64,000 bases of DNA from Paraburkholderia phosphatilytica (lineage in GTDB: Bacteria > Pseudomonadota > Gammaproteobacteria > Burkholderiales > Burkholderiaceae). The stretch lies in contig NZ_QQOA01000008.1 in the NCBI RefSeq assembly GCF_003443895.1, positions 62,001-126,000 of the forward strand, read 5' to 3'. The translations under genes were made by a program, and so were the position numbers. Positions 1-7,938 of this stretch are shown here, piece after piece (the stretch's first letter is position 1; each line of letters opens with the position of its first letter). The notes under the pieces are model-generated. The model was not told the origin of the DNA. It saw only the letters and a list, made by a program, of their open reading frames with translations, and ran no database searches.

Positions 1-137
1 CGAAGGGCATGGGCCTGAACCCGCTGATCTCGGGCGAGCGCAGCGAGGATGAAGGCCTTTTCGTGGTTCAGCACGAATACTGGGCGCAGGTGATGCGCGA
101 AGCGCTGCGCACGGAACAGGCGGAGGCTACGGCATGA
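1..137 (+). CDS. benA: Ring-hydroxylating dioxygenase large (alpha) subunit, C-terminal end only
   Basis: Only the last 44 codons lie in the window, reading in the frame that begins at base 3 and stopping with TGA at 135-137. The peptide (SEDEGLFVVQHEYW near the end) fits the C-terminus of the catalytic Rieske/mononuclear-iron subunit of benzoate-, anthranilate- or halobenzoate-type dioxygenases. The stop overlaps the start of the beta subunit gene (ATGA), which indicates translational coupling. The Rieske and iron-binding motifs are outside the window, so the assignment rests mainly on the three genes that follow. Confidence 0.75.
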   Translation, partial: KGMGLNPLISGERSEDEGLFVVQHEYWAQVMREALRTEQAEATA

Positions 138-622
138 GCTACGACTATCTGACGATCTGCGCGACGCTGTACCAGGAGGCGCGCTTTCTGGACGACCGTC
201 AGTGGGACGAATGGCTCGCGTGCTACGCCGACGATGTCGTCTACTGGATGCCGGCCTGGGATGACGACGACGAGCTCACGGCGGACCCGCACAGCCAGAT
301 CTCGTTGATGTACTACCCGGATCGCGGCGGGCTCGAGGACCGCGTCTTCCGCATCAAGACCGAACGTAGCGGCGCGTCGATGCCGGAACCCCGCACCAGT
401 CACAACGTGACCAATGTGGAAGTGCTGGGCGAACGCGAGCACGAGATAGACGTTCGATACAACTTCAACACGCTGAACCATCGCTACCGGTTCACGGACC
501 AGTTCTTCGGCACCATCTACGTCACGTTTCGCAAGGTGGACGATCGCCTGCTGATTGCGAAGAAAAAGATCGTGCTGAAGAACGACTATATCCGCCAGGT
601 GCTCGACGTGTACCACGTCTGA
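134..622 (+). CDS. benB: Benzoate/halobenzoate 1,2-dioxygenase small (beta) subunit
   Basis: This 162-residue protein has the size and fold signature of ring-hydroxylating dioxygenase beta subunits. Conserved stretches are EARFLDDRQWDEWL near residue 16, YWMPAWDDDDEL near 36, the YYPDRGGLEDRVFRI block near 60 and the C-terminal KNDYIRQVLDVYHV. These match the BenB/CbdB branch. The beta subunit is structural and packs with the alpha subunit in an alpha3beta3 oxygenase in the cytoplasm. The start overlaps the alpha-subunit stop by four bases and the reductase gene follows after 38 bases. Whether the substrate is benzoate or a 2-halobenzoate cannot be read from this subunit. Confidence 0.9.
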   Translation: MSYDYLTICATLYQEARFLDDRQWDEWLACYADDVVYWMPAWDDDDELTADPHSQISLMYYPDRGGLEDRVFRIKTERSGASMPEPRTSHNVTNVEVLGEREHEIDVRYNFNTLNHRYRFTDQFFGTIYVTFRKVDDRLLIAKKKIVLKNDYIRQVLDVYHV

Positions 623-660
623 CGGCATTGGACGGAACGAGACACCCAGCAGGAGACAAC

Positions 661-1683
661 ATGTCCAGCTACAACATCGCACTGAATTTCGAGGATGGCG
701 TCACCCGCTTTGTCGAATGCAAGGCCGGCGAAAAAATTCTCGATGCCGCCTTTCGCGCCAGGATCAACCTGCCGATGGACTGTTCCGACGGCGTGTGCGG
801 CACCTGCAAGTGCCGCGCCGAAAGCGGCAGCTACGATCTCGGCGACGACTACATCGAAGACGCGCTGAGCGACGACGAGAAAGAAAGCGGTCTCGTGCTC
901 ACGTGCCAGATGGTGCCGCAGAGCGATTGCGTGATCGCAGTCCCGGCATCGTCTTCGGCGTGCAAGACCGGGCAGAGCCGGTTCGCCGCGACGGTCACGA
1001 AGGTCGAGCAGCACAACGACGCGGCCGTGGTGCTCGAGCTGGATGTGGATGGCGCTCCGCCGGTTTTCCTGGCCGGGCAGTACGTGAATATCGACGTTCC
1101 CGGCAGCGGCCAGCATCGGTCGTACTCGTTCTCGTCGGTGCCGGGTTCGTCGGCCATCCGCTTCCTGATCAAGAAGATTCCGGGCGGCGTGATGAGCACC
1201 TGGCTCGAATCGGCGCAGGCGGGCCACAAGGTGGAACTGACCGGACCGCTGGGAAGCTTCTATCTCCGCGCGGTAGAACGTCCGTTGCTGTTCCTGGCCG
1301 GCGGCACCGGGTTGGCGCCGTTCCTGTCGATGCTGGAAGTGCTGGTTCGCGAGAACGCGCAACAGCGGGTGCATCTCATCTACGGCGTGACGCGCGACCT
1401 CGATCTGGTTCAGGTCGACGCCGTCGAGGCGTACGCGGCCAGGCTGCCGAACTTCACGTTCAGCACCGTCGTCGCGGAAGCCGCATCGACCCATCCGCGC
1501 AAGGGCTGGGTGACCGAGCACATGCCGGCCGAATGCCTGAACGACGGCGACGTCGACGTGTACCTGTGCGGTCCCCCGCCGATGGTGGATGCGGTACGCA
1601 AGCATTTCGACGAGAACGGCGTGAAGCCGAACAGCTTCCACTACGAGAAATTCACGCCCAACGCAGCGCCGGTGGCCGCATGA
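661..1683 (+). CDS. benC: Dioxygenase electron-transfer reductase (2Fe-2S, FAD, NADH)
   Basis: This 340-residue protein is a single-chain oxygenase reductase. An N-terminal plant-type ferredoxin domain has Cys41, Cys46, Cys49 and Cys82 as cluster ligands (CSDGVCGTC then LTCQM). A FAD domain follows with the RSYSFSS motif near residue 155, and an NAD domain with GGTGLAPF near 216. It passes electrons from NADH to the Rieske centre of the oxygenase. The ATG at 661 is chosen because AGGAGA lies just upstream and the peptide begins exactly at the ferredoxin fold; an in-frame ATG at 628 would add a non-conserved leader. The stop overlaps the next gene by four bases. Confidence 0.93.
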   Translation: MSSYNIALNFEDGVTRFVECKAGEKILDAAFRARINLPMDCSDGVCGTCKCRAESGSYDLGDDYIEDALSDDEKESGLVLTCQMVPQSDCVIAVPASSSACKTGQSRFAATVTKVEQHNDAAVVLELDVDGAPPVFLAGQYVNIDVPGSGQHRSYSFSSVPGSSAIRFLIKKIPGGVMSTWLESAQAGHKVELTGPLGSFYLRAVERPLLFLAGGTGLAPFLSMLEVLVRENAQQRVHLIYGVTRDLDLVQVDAVEAYAARLPNFTFSTVVAEAASTHPRKGWVTEHMPAECLNDGDVDVYLCGPPPMVDAVRKHFDENGVKPNSFHYEKFTPNAAPVAA

Positions 1684-2456
1684 ACGCGCAACGCTTCGAA
1701 GGCAAGGTGATGGTCGTCACGGGCGCGGCCCAGGGCATTGGACGCGGCGTTGCGCTTCGCGCGGCCGCGGAAGGTGCGAAGGTGCTGTTCGTGGACCGGG
1801 CCGATTTCGTCGCCGAGGTCGCGGCCGAAGCGACGGGTGCGGATACCGCGGGTTTCGTGGCCGATCTCGAAACGTACGCGGGCGCGGCATCGACGATGGC
1901 GTATGCCGTGCAGCGATTTGGGCGCATCGACATTCTCGTCAACGGCGTAGGCGGCGCAATCCGGATGCGGCCGTTCGCCGAGTTCGAACCGGCGCAGATC
2001 GACGCGGAAATTCGCCGTTCGCTGATGCCTTCGCTGTACGCGTGTCACGCGGTCCTTCCGCAGATGCTGACGCAAGGCCGCGGAACCATCGTCAACGTTT
2101 CCTCGAATGCCACGCGGGGGATTCGCCGCGTACCGTATTCGGCCGCCAAGGGTGGCGTCAATGCATTGACCCAGTCGCTCGCGATGGAGTACGGCGAGCA
2201 CAACATCCGCGTGGTCGCGGCGGCGCCCGGCGGAACCGGGGCGCCGCCGCGGCGCGTGCCCCGCAACGCCGCCGGAGACAGCGAGCAGGAGAGGGTGTGG
2301 ATGACCGAGGCAGTCAGGCAGGTCACCGAGTCCACATACTTCAAACGCTACGGCACGCTCGACGAACAGGTGGCGCCGATCCTGTTCCTCGCGTCCGACG
2401 AGGCGGGTTACATCACCGGTGCTGTGTTGCCGGTGGCGGGTGGGGATAACGGGTGA
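1680..2456 (+). CDS. benD: Benzoate cis-diol dehydrogenase, SDR family
   Basis: This 258-residue short-chain dehydrogenase has the TGAAQGIGRG nucleotide-binding motif near residue 14, NGVGG near 90, and a Ser / Tyr-x-x-x-Lys active site (NVSSNATRG, then PYSAAKGG near 155). Its place directly behind benABC, with an ATGA overlap, points to 1,6-dihydroxycyclohexa-2,4-diene-1-carboxylate dehydrogenase. That enzyme oxidises the cis-diol made by the dioxygenase to catechol while CO2 is lost. A dedicated diol dehydrogenase argues against anthranilate as substrate, because that product rearomatises spontaneously. It ends the operon; the next gene is convergent. Confidence 0.9.
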   Translation: MNAQRFEGKVMVVTGAAQGIGRGVALRAAAEGAKVLFVDRADFVAEVAAEATGADTAGFVADLETYAGAASTMAYAVQRFGRIDILVNGVGGAIRMRPFAEFEPAQIDAEIRRSLMPSLYACHAVLPQMLTQGRGTIVNVSSNATRGIRRVPYSAAKGGVNALTQSLAMEYGEHNIRVVAAAPGGTGAPPRRVPRNAAGDSEQERVWMTEAVRQVTESTYFKRYGTLDEQVAPILFLASDEAGYITGAVLPVAGGDNG

Positions 2457-2498
2457 GCCCTGAGTGGAGTCGCGGGATCGGATCGTGGCCCCAGTGGG

Positions 2499-3140
2499 TT
2501 ATGACGTGCTGGAATGGTCAACTGCGACGAGGGTCGAAAGTCGTTGCTGATTTGCTTCCAGCGCCGCCCTGTATTCCATGATGCGCGCGGTTTCCCGCGC
2601 CACGTTTTTACCGAGCACGCGCTCCAGAAGATAGAGCGTCGTGTCGATACCCAGGGTCACGCCGCCGCCCGTGACGATGTCTCCCTCATCAACCACGAGC
2701 GCAGCGGTGGACTCGACCCCGAACCGGTCGCTCAACTCCTCAAGTGGGCTCTGCTCCGGGGCGACCACTTCGAATTTCGTCGTGGCCTGTTTGCCGTCGA
2801 GCAGGCCGGATGCCGCGAGAATCATGGATCCGGTGCAGACGCTCGCCATGATTTCGGTGTGAGCCTTGCGTCTGCGGAGGAAGTCCGCCATGGCCGGGTT
2901 AACTGCCTGCTGCTTCCAGCCCGGACCGCCGGTCACGATGATCACGTCCGCAGCGGGCGCGGTGTCGAACGAGTGATCGGCCAGCACCTTCAGTCCGTTC
3001 TGCAGAACCACTGCGCCACCGTTTTCCGACACGGTGAAGTATTCAAGCTGATCCGTGACCCGCGTGGCCATGGATAGAACGCCAACCACCGCAAGATCGA
3101 TGGGTTCCACTGCGTCATAGAGGACAACTGCGATTTTCAT
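2499..3140 (-). CDS. DJ-1/PfpI-family protein (glutamine amidotransferase-like fold)
   Basis: The 213-residue protein has a single DJ-1/PfpI domain. It starts KIAVVLYDAVEPIDL, with an acidic residue at Glu12, and carries the nucleophile elbow SVCTGS with Cys102; a GG-P-G loop precedes it. The family includes isonitrile hydratases, glyoxalase III-like enzymes and redox-stress proteins, and nothing here picks one. The start at 3140 has GAGG upstream at good spacing and begins exactly at the fold; an upstream in-frame ATG (3188) would add 16 unlikely residues. It lies downstream of the XRE-cupin regulator on the same strand. No C-terminal AraC domain is present, so it is not a GlxA-type regulator. 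Confidence 0.85.
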   Translation of the reverse strand: MKIAVVLYDAVEPIDLAVVGVLSMATRVTDQLEYFTVSENGGAVVLQNGLKVLADHSFDTAPAADVIIVTGGPGWKQQAVNPAMADFLRRRKAHTEIMASVCTGSMILAASGLLDGKQATTKFEVVAPEQSPLEELSDRFGVESTAALVVDEGDIVTGGGVTLGIDTTLYLLERVLGKNVARETARIMEYRAALEANQQRLSTLVAVDHSSTS

Positions 3141-3256
3141 TTTTACCTCGTCCTTCGCATAAACGTCGTAGTGCGAATTAAATGGCATATTCGGCAGGAG
3201 CCAGGCTGACAGTCAAGCGACCGGCCACGCCGGTCCGCTGGCGGACGGAAGACCAG

Positions 3257-3928
3257 CTAGTGCGCGGAATCCTCGTCCTCGGCTTCGCCTTGCATGACGA
3301 CCATCGCCTGCGCTTCGCCGTCGAGGCTGTGGCCCCGATGGGGCAGACTCGAGTCGAAGTAAATGCTGTCACCCGCTTCGAGCGTGTAGCGCCGTGTGGC
3401 ATGGTTGAGCACCACCTCGAACGCTACGCGGCCGGACAGCACGTAGATGAATTCTTCCCCGGAATGCTGAAAGAACTGGTCGACGTCGATCGATGCCGGA
3501 AACGTGAAGACGAATGGGTCCATCAGCTTGTGCGCCCGCTTGTGGGCAAGGCTCACATAGTCATATCCGAACGCCGAGCCTCCGCGCATGACCGGTTTGC
3601 GTTCCCACTTGTGCACGACCGACACCCGTGACTCGTCCAGGCGCGCCGACGTGCTTGCTACATCGTCGAGAAAGAAGTAACTCAGTTCCTGTCCAAGCGC
3701 ACGGGCAATGCGGGCGAGCGATGCGATCGGGGGCGCCTTGCCGCCGTTCTCGATCCGGGACAGATACCCTTTAGTAAACCCCGAAAGCGCGGCGAGCGCC
3801 TCCAGTGTCAGTCCCTTCTCGGTCCGCAGCGCGCGCAGCTTGCGGCATACGGCTTCTTCATCTTCGTTTGCCTGGACGTCGGTGTTGGCAACCGGAGGCA
3901 CACGCACTGCAGCTGGTTTCTTGGCCAT
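3257..3928 (-). CDS. XRE-family transcriptional regulator with C-terminal cupin domain
   Basis: The 223-residue form has an N-terminal lambda-repressor-type HTH at about 28-82 (LRALRTEKGLTLEALAALSG, then TKGYLSRIENG) and a cupin sensor domain at about 125-210 (FFQHSGEEFIYVLSGRV, then GDSIYFDSSLPHRGHS). Such regulators sense a small ligand and control adjacent catabolic or transport genes. An ATG at 4000 is also open, giving 247 residues. I prefer 3928 because a candidate operator at 4010-4027 would then lie in the promoter rather than directly against the start codon. Neither start has a strong ribosome binding site. Related sites lie upstream of the cupin and MHS genes, suggesting they are targets. 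Confidence 0.85.
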   Translation of the reverse strand: MAKKPAAVRVPPVANTDVQANEDEEAVCRKLRALRTEKGLTLEALAALSGFTKGYLSRIENGGKAPPIASLARIARALGQELSYFFLDDVASTSARLDESRVSVVHKWERKPVMRGGSAFGYDYVSLAHKRAHKLMDPFVFTFPASIDVDQFFQHSGEEFIYVLSGRVAFEVVLNHATRRYTLEAGDSIYFDSSLPHRGHSLDGEAQAMVVMQGEAEDEDSAH

Positions 3929-4009
3929 TTTCCAGATGGTTGCCCGATTCCCAGGTGGTGCGCAGCGGCTGCACGCTGACAATCGGGTCGTGATGTTCAT
4001 GACCCGATT

Positions 4010-4027
4010 GTAACTCTTTTGGGAAAC
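4010..4027. promoter_or_regulatory. Candidate XRE-cupin autoregulatory operator
   Basis: Read on the minus strand this is GTTTCCCAAAAGAGTTAC. It resembles the two better sites at 4592 and 4643 (GTTTC then CA then AAG core) with one extra base in the right half. It lies about 80 bases upstream of the preferred regulator start. It is the weakest of the three sites. Confidence 0.4.
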
Positions 4028-4059
4028 TGGCAGCGCTGGCCTCGTACCTGTGTTTCCTG

Positions 4060-4500
4060 TCAGTATTTCCTGTCTTCGAAACCGGCTACCGCGTTGAAAA
4101 ACGTGTTCGGCTTCCTGTACACCGCGAGCAGCAGGCAGCCTTCGTCGGAATGCGTTTCGTGCAGGGAACCCGGCACGCGGTAGACGAATTCCCCCGCACG
4201 GCAGATGCCGTCATGGTCGTAAAACGAGCCTTCGAGGACATAGCTCTGCTCGATTTCCGGATGGCGGTGGAACGGCAGCGTCGCACCGGGTTCCCATTTG
4301 AGCAACACCGTCATCTCGCCGGCGTCGTCGTTGCGATACAGGACTTTCATCCAGATCTTGTCGAACTGCGACTTCGTCCATTCGATCTGCCGCGGATCCA
4401 CATAGATCGAGCCGCCTTTGGTCGGCTCCAGCTTGCCTTGCAACCGCTGGCTGAAATGCTTCGCGGCGGTGGTTGCCGTCGTGGTTTCTGCTGCTTGCAT
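4060..4500 (-). CDS. Cupin-domain protein (small, single-domain)
   Basis: This 146-residue protein carries one cupin domain. The metal-site motif is WEPGATLPFHRHPEIEQSYVLEG (split here as HRHPEIEQ and YVLEG), with His-x-His near residue 77 and Glu near 83, followed by GEFVYRVPGSLHETHS, which supplies the third His. It looks like a ChrR-type or acetylacetone-dioxygenase-like cupin. A metal-dependent enzyme or small-molecule binder is possible and no substrate can be named. AAGGAG lies just before the ATG. It is transcribed divergently from the MHS transporter, across a region with two candidate XRE-cupin operators. Confidence 0.85.
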   Translation of the reverse strand: MQAAETTTATTAAKHFSQRLQGKLEPTKGGSIYVDPRQIEWTKSQFDKIWMKVLYRNDDAGEMTVLLKWEPGATLPFHRHPEIEQSYVLEGSFYDHDGICRAGEFVYRVPGSLHETHSDEGCLLLAVYRKPNTFFNAVAGFEDRKY

Positions 4501-4591
4501 TGCGCTCTCCTTGACCAGGTTGAGTACCGTCGTCCGACATGACGGCGGGATGTCGCCACTCTACGGCTGCCGATCCTGCGATCCCATCCGT

Positions 4592-4608
4592 GTTTACGAT
4601 AATGCAAC
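4592..4608. promoter_or_regulatory. Candidate XRE-cupin operator, copy 1
   Basis: GTTTACGATAATGCAAC. It shares GTTT, central ATAA, G13 and the AAC end with the site at 4643-4659, exactly 51 bases away (about five helical turns), in the divergent region between the cupin gene and the MHS transporter. Confidence 0.45.
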
Positions 4609-4642
4609 TTTTCTTCCGCGTGTTTACTTTACGGACTAATCT

Positions 4643-4659
4643 GTTTCTCATAAGGAAAC
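4643..4659. promoter_or_regulatory. Candidate XRE-cupin operator, copy 2 (GTTTC-N7-GAAAC)
   Basis: GTTTCTCATAAGGAAAC is a clean inverted repeat with five-base arms around a seven-base centre, 57 bases before the transporter start. A weaker GTTTAC half-site lies at 4622. It is the best match to the motif shared with 4592-4608 and, inverted, 4010-4027. Confidence 0.5.
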
Positions 4660-4715
4660 ATGAGCTGACGAAGAGTCAACACGCGGAGACGCAGGTTCAT
4701 TCATAGGAGAGGGGC

Positions 4716-6059
4716 ATGGCACTTTCAGGTGTAGAGCAACTGGACGCACTTCAGGCAGGTGGCGTCCACGAGGTGGCGCACGAGCGTTCGCGGATGCGCA
4801 TGATCATGCTGTCCAGCGTGATAGGCACGACGGTCGAGTGGTACGACTTCCTGTTATACGGAACGGCGGCCGCGTTGCTGTTCAACAAGCTCTTCTTCCC
4901 GGCATTCGATCCGCTCGTCGGAACGATCGCCGCACTGGCCTCGTTCGCCGCGGGTTTCATCGCCCGTCCGCTGGGCGGCGCGATCTTCGGTCACTTCGGC
5001 GACCGACTTGGGCGCAAGACGATGCTGATCGTCACCATGTTCATGATGGGGGGCGCCACGTTTCTGATCGGAGTGCTCCCGACCTATCGGCAGATCGGCG
5101 TGTGGGCGCCCGTTGCGCTCGTCGTGTTGCGTGTGATCCAGGGCATCGGGCTTGGTGGGGAATGGGGCGGGGCCGCGCTGATGGTGATCGAGCATTTGCC
5201 GCGCGGGAGACGAGGGTGGTATGGCGGGATTGTCCAGGTCGGTTTCCCGCTCGGCATCGTGATTTCCACGGCAGCCTTCGCCATCGTCAGTCGCCTGCCC
5301 GATGCACAGTTCATTTCGTGGGGCTGGCGCATTCCGTTCATGGTCAGCATTCTGCTGGTCCTGATTGGACTGGTGATCCGTCTGCGAGTCACGGAATCTC
5401 CCGAGTTTCTGCGAGCAATGAAAGACGAGCCCAAAGTGGGCATTCCGTTCATCGAGGTGCTGCGCTCATACAAGCGCAGCCTGTTCATCTCCATCGGGCT
5501 GAAGATTTCGGAAGTGGCGTGGGTGTATCTGCTGTCCGTATTCGTGGTCATGTACGGCGCGCAGGTGGTGGGCATCTCGCGTTCGGTGATGCTGAACGGC
5601 GTGCTGGTCGCGGCAATCCTCGAGTTTCTGACCGTACCGCTGGCGGGCTGGTTGTCGGACCGGATCGGCCGGCGCCCACTGTATTTCTTTGGCGCGTCCT
5701 GCACGATCGTCGCGTCGTTTCCGCTGTTCTGGCTCGTGCATACGGGCAACCATGCGCTGGTTATCGCAACGATGGTGGTTTGCATGAGTCTCGGCCACGC
5801 GACGTTGTTCGGACCGCAGGCCGCATTCGTTCCCGAACTCTTCGGCACGCGTGTGCGCTACAGCGGCGCTTCGCTTGGCGTGCAGATCGCCGCGGCGCTA
5901 GGTGGCGGCTTGACACCGATGGCGGCCACCTGGCTTCTCGCAAAGACCGGTCACATCGAATCCGTCGCAGCGTTGGTGAGCGTACTCGGTGTGATGACCT
6001 TGATCGCCACCTGGGCCGCACGGGAAACGTTCAGAGAGGATCTTTCGGCGACGTCCTGA
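4716..6059 (+). CDS. MFS transporter, metabolite:H+ symporter (MHS) family
   Basis: This 447-residue protein has the 12-helix MFS pattern. MHS-family hallmarks include TTVEWYDFLLYGTAAAL in the first helix, FIARPLGGAIFGHFGDRLGRK in the loop between helices 2 and 3, GEWGGAALMVIEH in helix 4-5 and a second DRIGRRP loop between the halves. The family moves organic acids, osmolytes or aromatic acids into the cell with protons. AGGAGAGGGG precedes the ATG. It is followed after 63 bases by a ferredoxin gene and lies downstream of two candidate XRE-cupin operators. The substrate is unknown; aromatic or dicarboxylic acid is plausible given the neighbours. Confidence 0.9.
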   Translation: MALSGVEQLDALQAGGVHEVAHERSRMRMIMLSSVIGTTVEWYDFLLYGTAAALLFNKLFFPAFDPLVGTIAALASFAAGFIARPLGGAIFGHFGDRLGRKTMLIVTMFMMGGATFLIGVLPTYRQIGVWAPVALVVLRVIQGIGLGGEWGGAALMVIEHLPRGRRGWYGGIVQVGFPLGIVISTAAFAIVSRLPDAQFISWGWRIPFMVSILLVLIGLVIRLRVTESPEFLRAMKDEPKVGIPFIEVLRSYKRSLFISIGLKISEVAWVYLLSVFVVMYGAQVVGISRSVMLNGVLVAAILEFLTVPLAGWLSDRIGRRPLYFFGASCTIVASFPLFWLVHTGNHALVIATMVVCMSLGHATLFGPQAAFVPELFGTRVRYSGASLGVQIAAALGGGLTPMAATWLLAKTGHIESVAALVSVLGVMTLIATWAARETFREDLSATS

Positions 6060-6122
6060 TCAGGCTGCGTGTGTGCATCGCCCCCAGCGCGCATCGCGCG
6101 CTTCTCGCATTTGAGGTGAAAC

Positions 6123-6443
6123 ATGAGTTGCGTCGTGACTGAGAACTGTATCAAGTGCCGTTACGGAGACTGCACGTCGGTGTGCCCCGTGCATGCGTTT
6201 CACGTTGGGCCGGAATTCGTGGTGATCAACCCGGCAGTCTGCGTGAACTGCACGACCTGCGTGATCGTGTGTCCGGTGGGGGCGATCGTGCCCGAGTACG
6301 ATCTGACGCCCGACCAGAAATATTTTGCTGCGATGAACGCGAAGCTCGCGCGTGTCTATCCGCAAGCATCGGGTTCGGTCGAGCCGTTGCCTGACGCAGA
6401 TGAGTGGGCGCTGGTGGCCAACAAGGCCGGGATGCTGACGTAG
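6123..6443 (+). CDS. Ferredoxin, two-cluster (FdxA-like 7Fe/8Fe)
   Basis: This 106-residue protein opens with cluster motifs in the order CIKCRYGDCTSVCP and CVNCTTCVIVCP, as in FdxA-type ferredoxins that hold one 3Fe-4S (or 4Fe-4S) and one 4Fe-4S cluster. A C-terminal tail of about 45 residues is typical of that group. It would act as a soluble electron carrier. It probably shares the transcript of the MHS transporter 63 bases upstream, an unusual partnership that suggests an oxidoreductase for the imported compound encoded elsewhere. The next gene converges from the other strand. Confidence 0.92.
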   Translation: MSCVVTENCIKCRYGDCTSVCPVHAFHVGPEFVVINPAVCVNCTTCVIVCPVGAIVPEYDLTPDQKYFAAMNAKLARVYPQASGSVEPLPDADEWALVANKAGMLT

Positions 6444-6520
6444 CAGTGCCGCCGACGATTCGCGTTCACAGCAGAACTCGAATCGGCTGCACTTGCAACG
6501 CTCCCCTAGCAACGCGTCCC

Positions 6521-7813
6521 CTACGCGGCAGCCCGCGCGTCGCAGGCTTCGCGATCGACGGCCATCGGCGATCGGGTCATCGTGAGCACGACGGTCGCAC
6601 CCGCGAGCAACAGTAGCCCCGCAATGCCGAATGCCCAGTCGTAGCTTCCGGTCGACGCGACGACATAGCCCGTCGCGATCGGCGCGATCATGCCGAACCC
6701 GTTGCCGCCCACGACCACGAACGCCATCGCCTTGGCCACGTCGCGCGCATTCGGCAGCAAATCGTTGAGCAGCGCGAAATTGAGCGAAGTGGTCGACGCG
6801 ATGCCTGCCAGCGCGATGGAAAACACCACGAGCAGTCCGGCAAGACTGGAAATGAACGGCACAGCGAGGATCGTCGCGCCGGTCAGCATCGCCAGCGCGA
6901 CGGCATTGCGACGCCGGCCGGTCGCGACACCGCTTTTCTTCAGGTACTGGTCACTCATTTTGCCGACGAGGATGCACAGCAGCACCGATGCCGCGTACGG
7001 CACGGCCACGAAGAGGCCGGTATGCGCAATGTCCAGATGCCGCGTCGCCTGAAGATAGCTCGGCAGCCACGTCAGAAACAGATACTGCGTGTAGACGTTG
7101 CAGCCCTGCGTGATGGCCAGCCCCCACAGCGTACGCGAACGCATCAGCGCGAGCAGGCCGGTGGGACTGTCTGTCGCGGTTGCATGCGCGGCCGGCGTCG
7201 AGTCCCGCTCGCGCAGGATCTTTTCGCGTTCTTCCTGCCTGAGCCAACGGACCTTCTCGGGATCGCCGAAAAATGCGAGCCATGCAGCGAGCCAGACGAA
7301 GCCGATGCCGCCCGCGATCACGAACGAGATCCGCCAGCCGAATACCGCAACGAGTCCGCCCAGCAGGACCGAGCAGATCGCGGGGCCGGCGTACGAGCCG
7401 CTATTGAACATCGAGGTCACCATGCCGCGCTCGCTCGCCGGAATCCACTGCCGGATGATCTTCGCGCCGACCGGGTTGCTGGTCGACTCGCCGGCACCCA
7501 TGACGAGGCGCGCCGCGATCAGGCCGGTGAAGCTTGCCGCCGCGCCCGTCAACGCCGTCGCCGCCGACCACACGAAAATCCCGACCCCCGCCATGCGCCG
7601 TGTGCCGAACCGGTCGATCAGAAAGCCCATCGGCAGCAGGAACAGCGTGTAACTCCAGACGAACGACGAAAACAGGTAGCCCATGCCGATCGACGACAGT
7701 CCGAATTCCCTGGCGATGGGGTGCGCCGCGATCGACAGCGCAACCCGGTCCATGTAGTTGATCATCGCGAGCGAAAAGAGAAAGAGGGCTATCCAGCCGC
7801 GTCGGTACGACAT
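6521..7813 (-). CDS. MFS transporter, anion:cation symporter (ACS) family
   Basis: The 430-residue protein starts with the ACS signature INYMDRVALSIAAHPIAREFGLS and has a DRFGTRRMAG loop, 12 predicted helices and the usual central cytoplasmic loop near residue 190-215. ACS carriers move sugar acids, tartrate, phthalate or tricarboxylate-like anions with H+. It is encoded downstream of the GntR regulator gene on the same strand, separated by a strong terminator and by a site (7868-7890) closely similar to one in the promoter of the aconitase-like operon. I infer that it belongs to the same regulon and carries the same or a related substrate. Confidence 0.9.
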   Translation of the reverse strand: MSYRRGWIALFLFSLAMINYMDRVALSIAAHPIAREFGLSSIGMGYLFSSFVWSYTLFLLPMGFLIDRFGTRRMAGVGIFVWSAATALTGAAASFTGLIAARLVMGAGESTSNPVGAKIIRQWIPASERGMVTSMFNSGSYAGPAICSVLLGGLVAVFGWRISFVIAGGIGFVWLAAWLAFFGDPEKVRWLRQEEREKILRERDSTPAAHATATDSPTGLLALMRSRTLWGLAITQGCNVYTQYLFLTWLPSYLQATRHLDIAHTGLFVAVPYAASVLLCILVGKMSDQYLKKSGVATGRRRNAVALAMLTGATILAVPFISSLAGLLVVFSIALAGIASTTSLNFALLNDLLPNARDVAKAMAFVVVGGNGFGMIAPIATGYVVASTGSYDWAFGIAGLLLLAGATVVLTMTRSPMAVDREACDARAAA

Positions 7814-7867
7814 GGTTGTCTCCGTGTGTCGGTATGAGTCACGGGCCTGTGGTCAGGTCCGCATTAA

Positions 7868-7890
7868 GCGTTTTGTGATGAAAAAACGCA
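7868..7890. promoter_or_regulatory. Candidate GntR operator upstream of ACS transporter
   Basis: The 23-base element begins GCGTTTTGTGATG and ends ACGCA, with GCGTTTT and AAAACGC as inverted arms. It matches the element at 9021-9043 at 18 of 23 positions. It lies 55 bases upstream of the transporter start, on the minus-strand promoter side. Confidence 0.55.
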
Positions 7891-7899
7891 ATCGTGTTC

Positions 7900-7924
7900 A
7901 AAAAAAGCGGCCGGATGCGGCCGT
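7900..7924 (-). terminator. Rho-independent terminator of the GntR gene
   Basis: On the minus strand CGGCCG-CATC-CGGCCG forms a perfect six-pair GC stem with a four-base loop, followed by C and a run of seven T. It lies 15 bases after the GntR stop codon (7939) and should separate it from the ACS transporter downstream. Confidence 0.85.
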
Positions 7925-7938
7925 CCTGATACAGCGCT

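Noticed and set aside
717-2456. 579-codon reading that would fuse upstream sequence to the SDR
   Set aside because: Only the part from 1680 has SDR character. The first 320 codons are an arginine-rich shadow of the reductase gene, and the four-base coupled ATG at 1680 fits the ben operon.
4838-6142. Long plus-strand open frame (434 codons) over the MHS transporter
   Set aside because: It is rich in Arg and has no domain pattern; it is the out-of-frame shadow of the 4716-6059 transporter caused by high GC at third positions.
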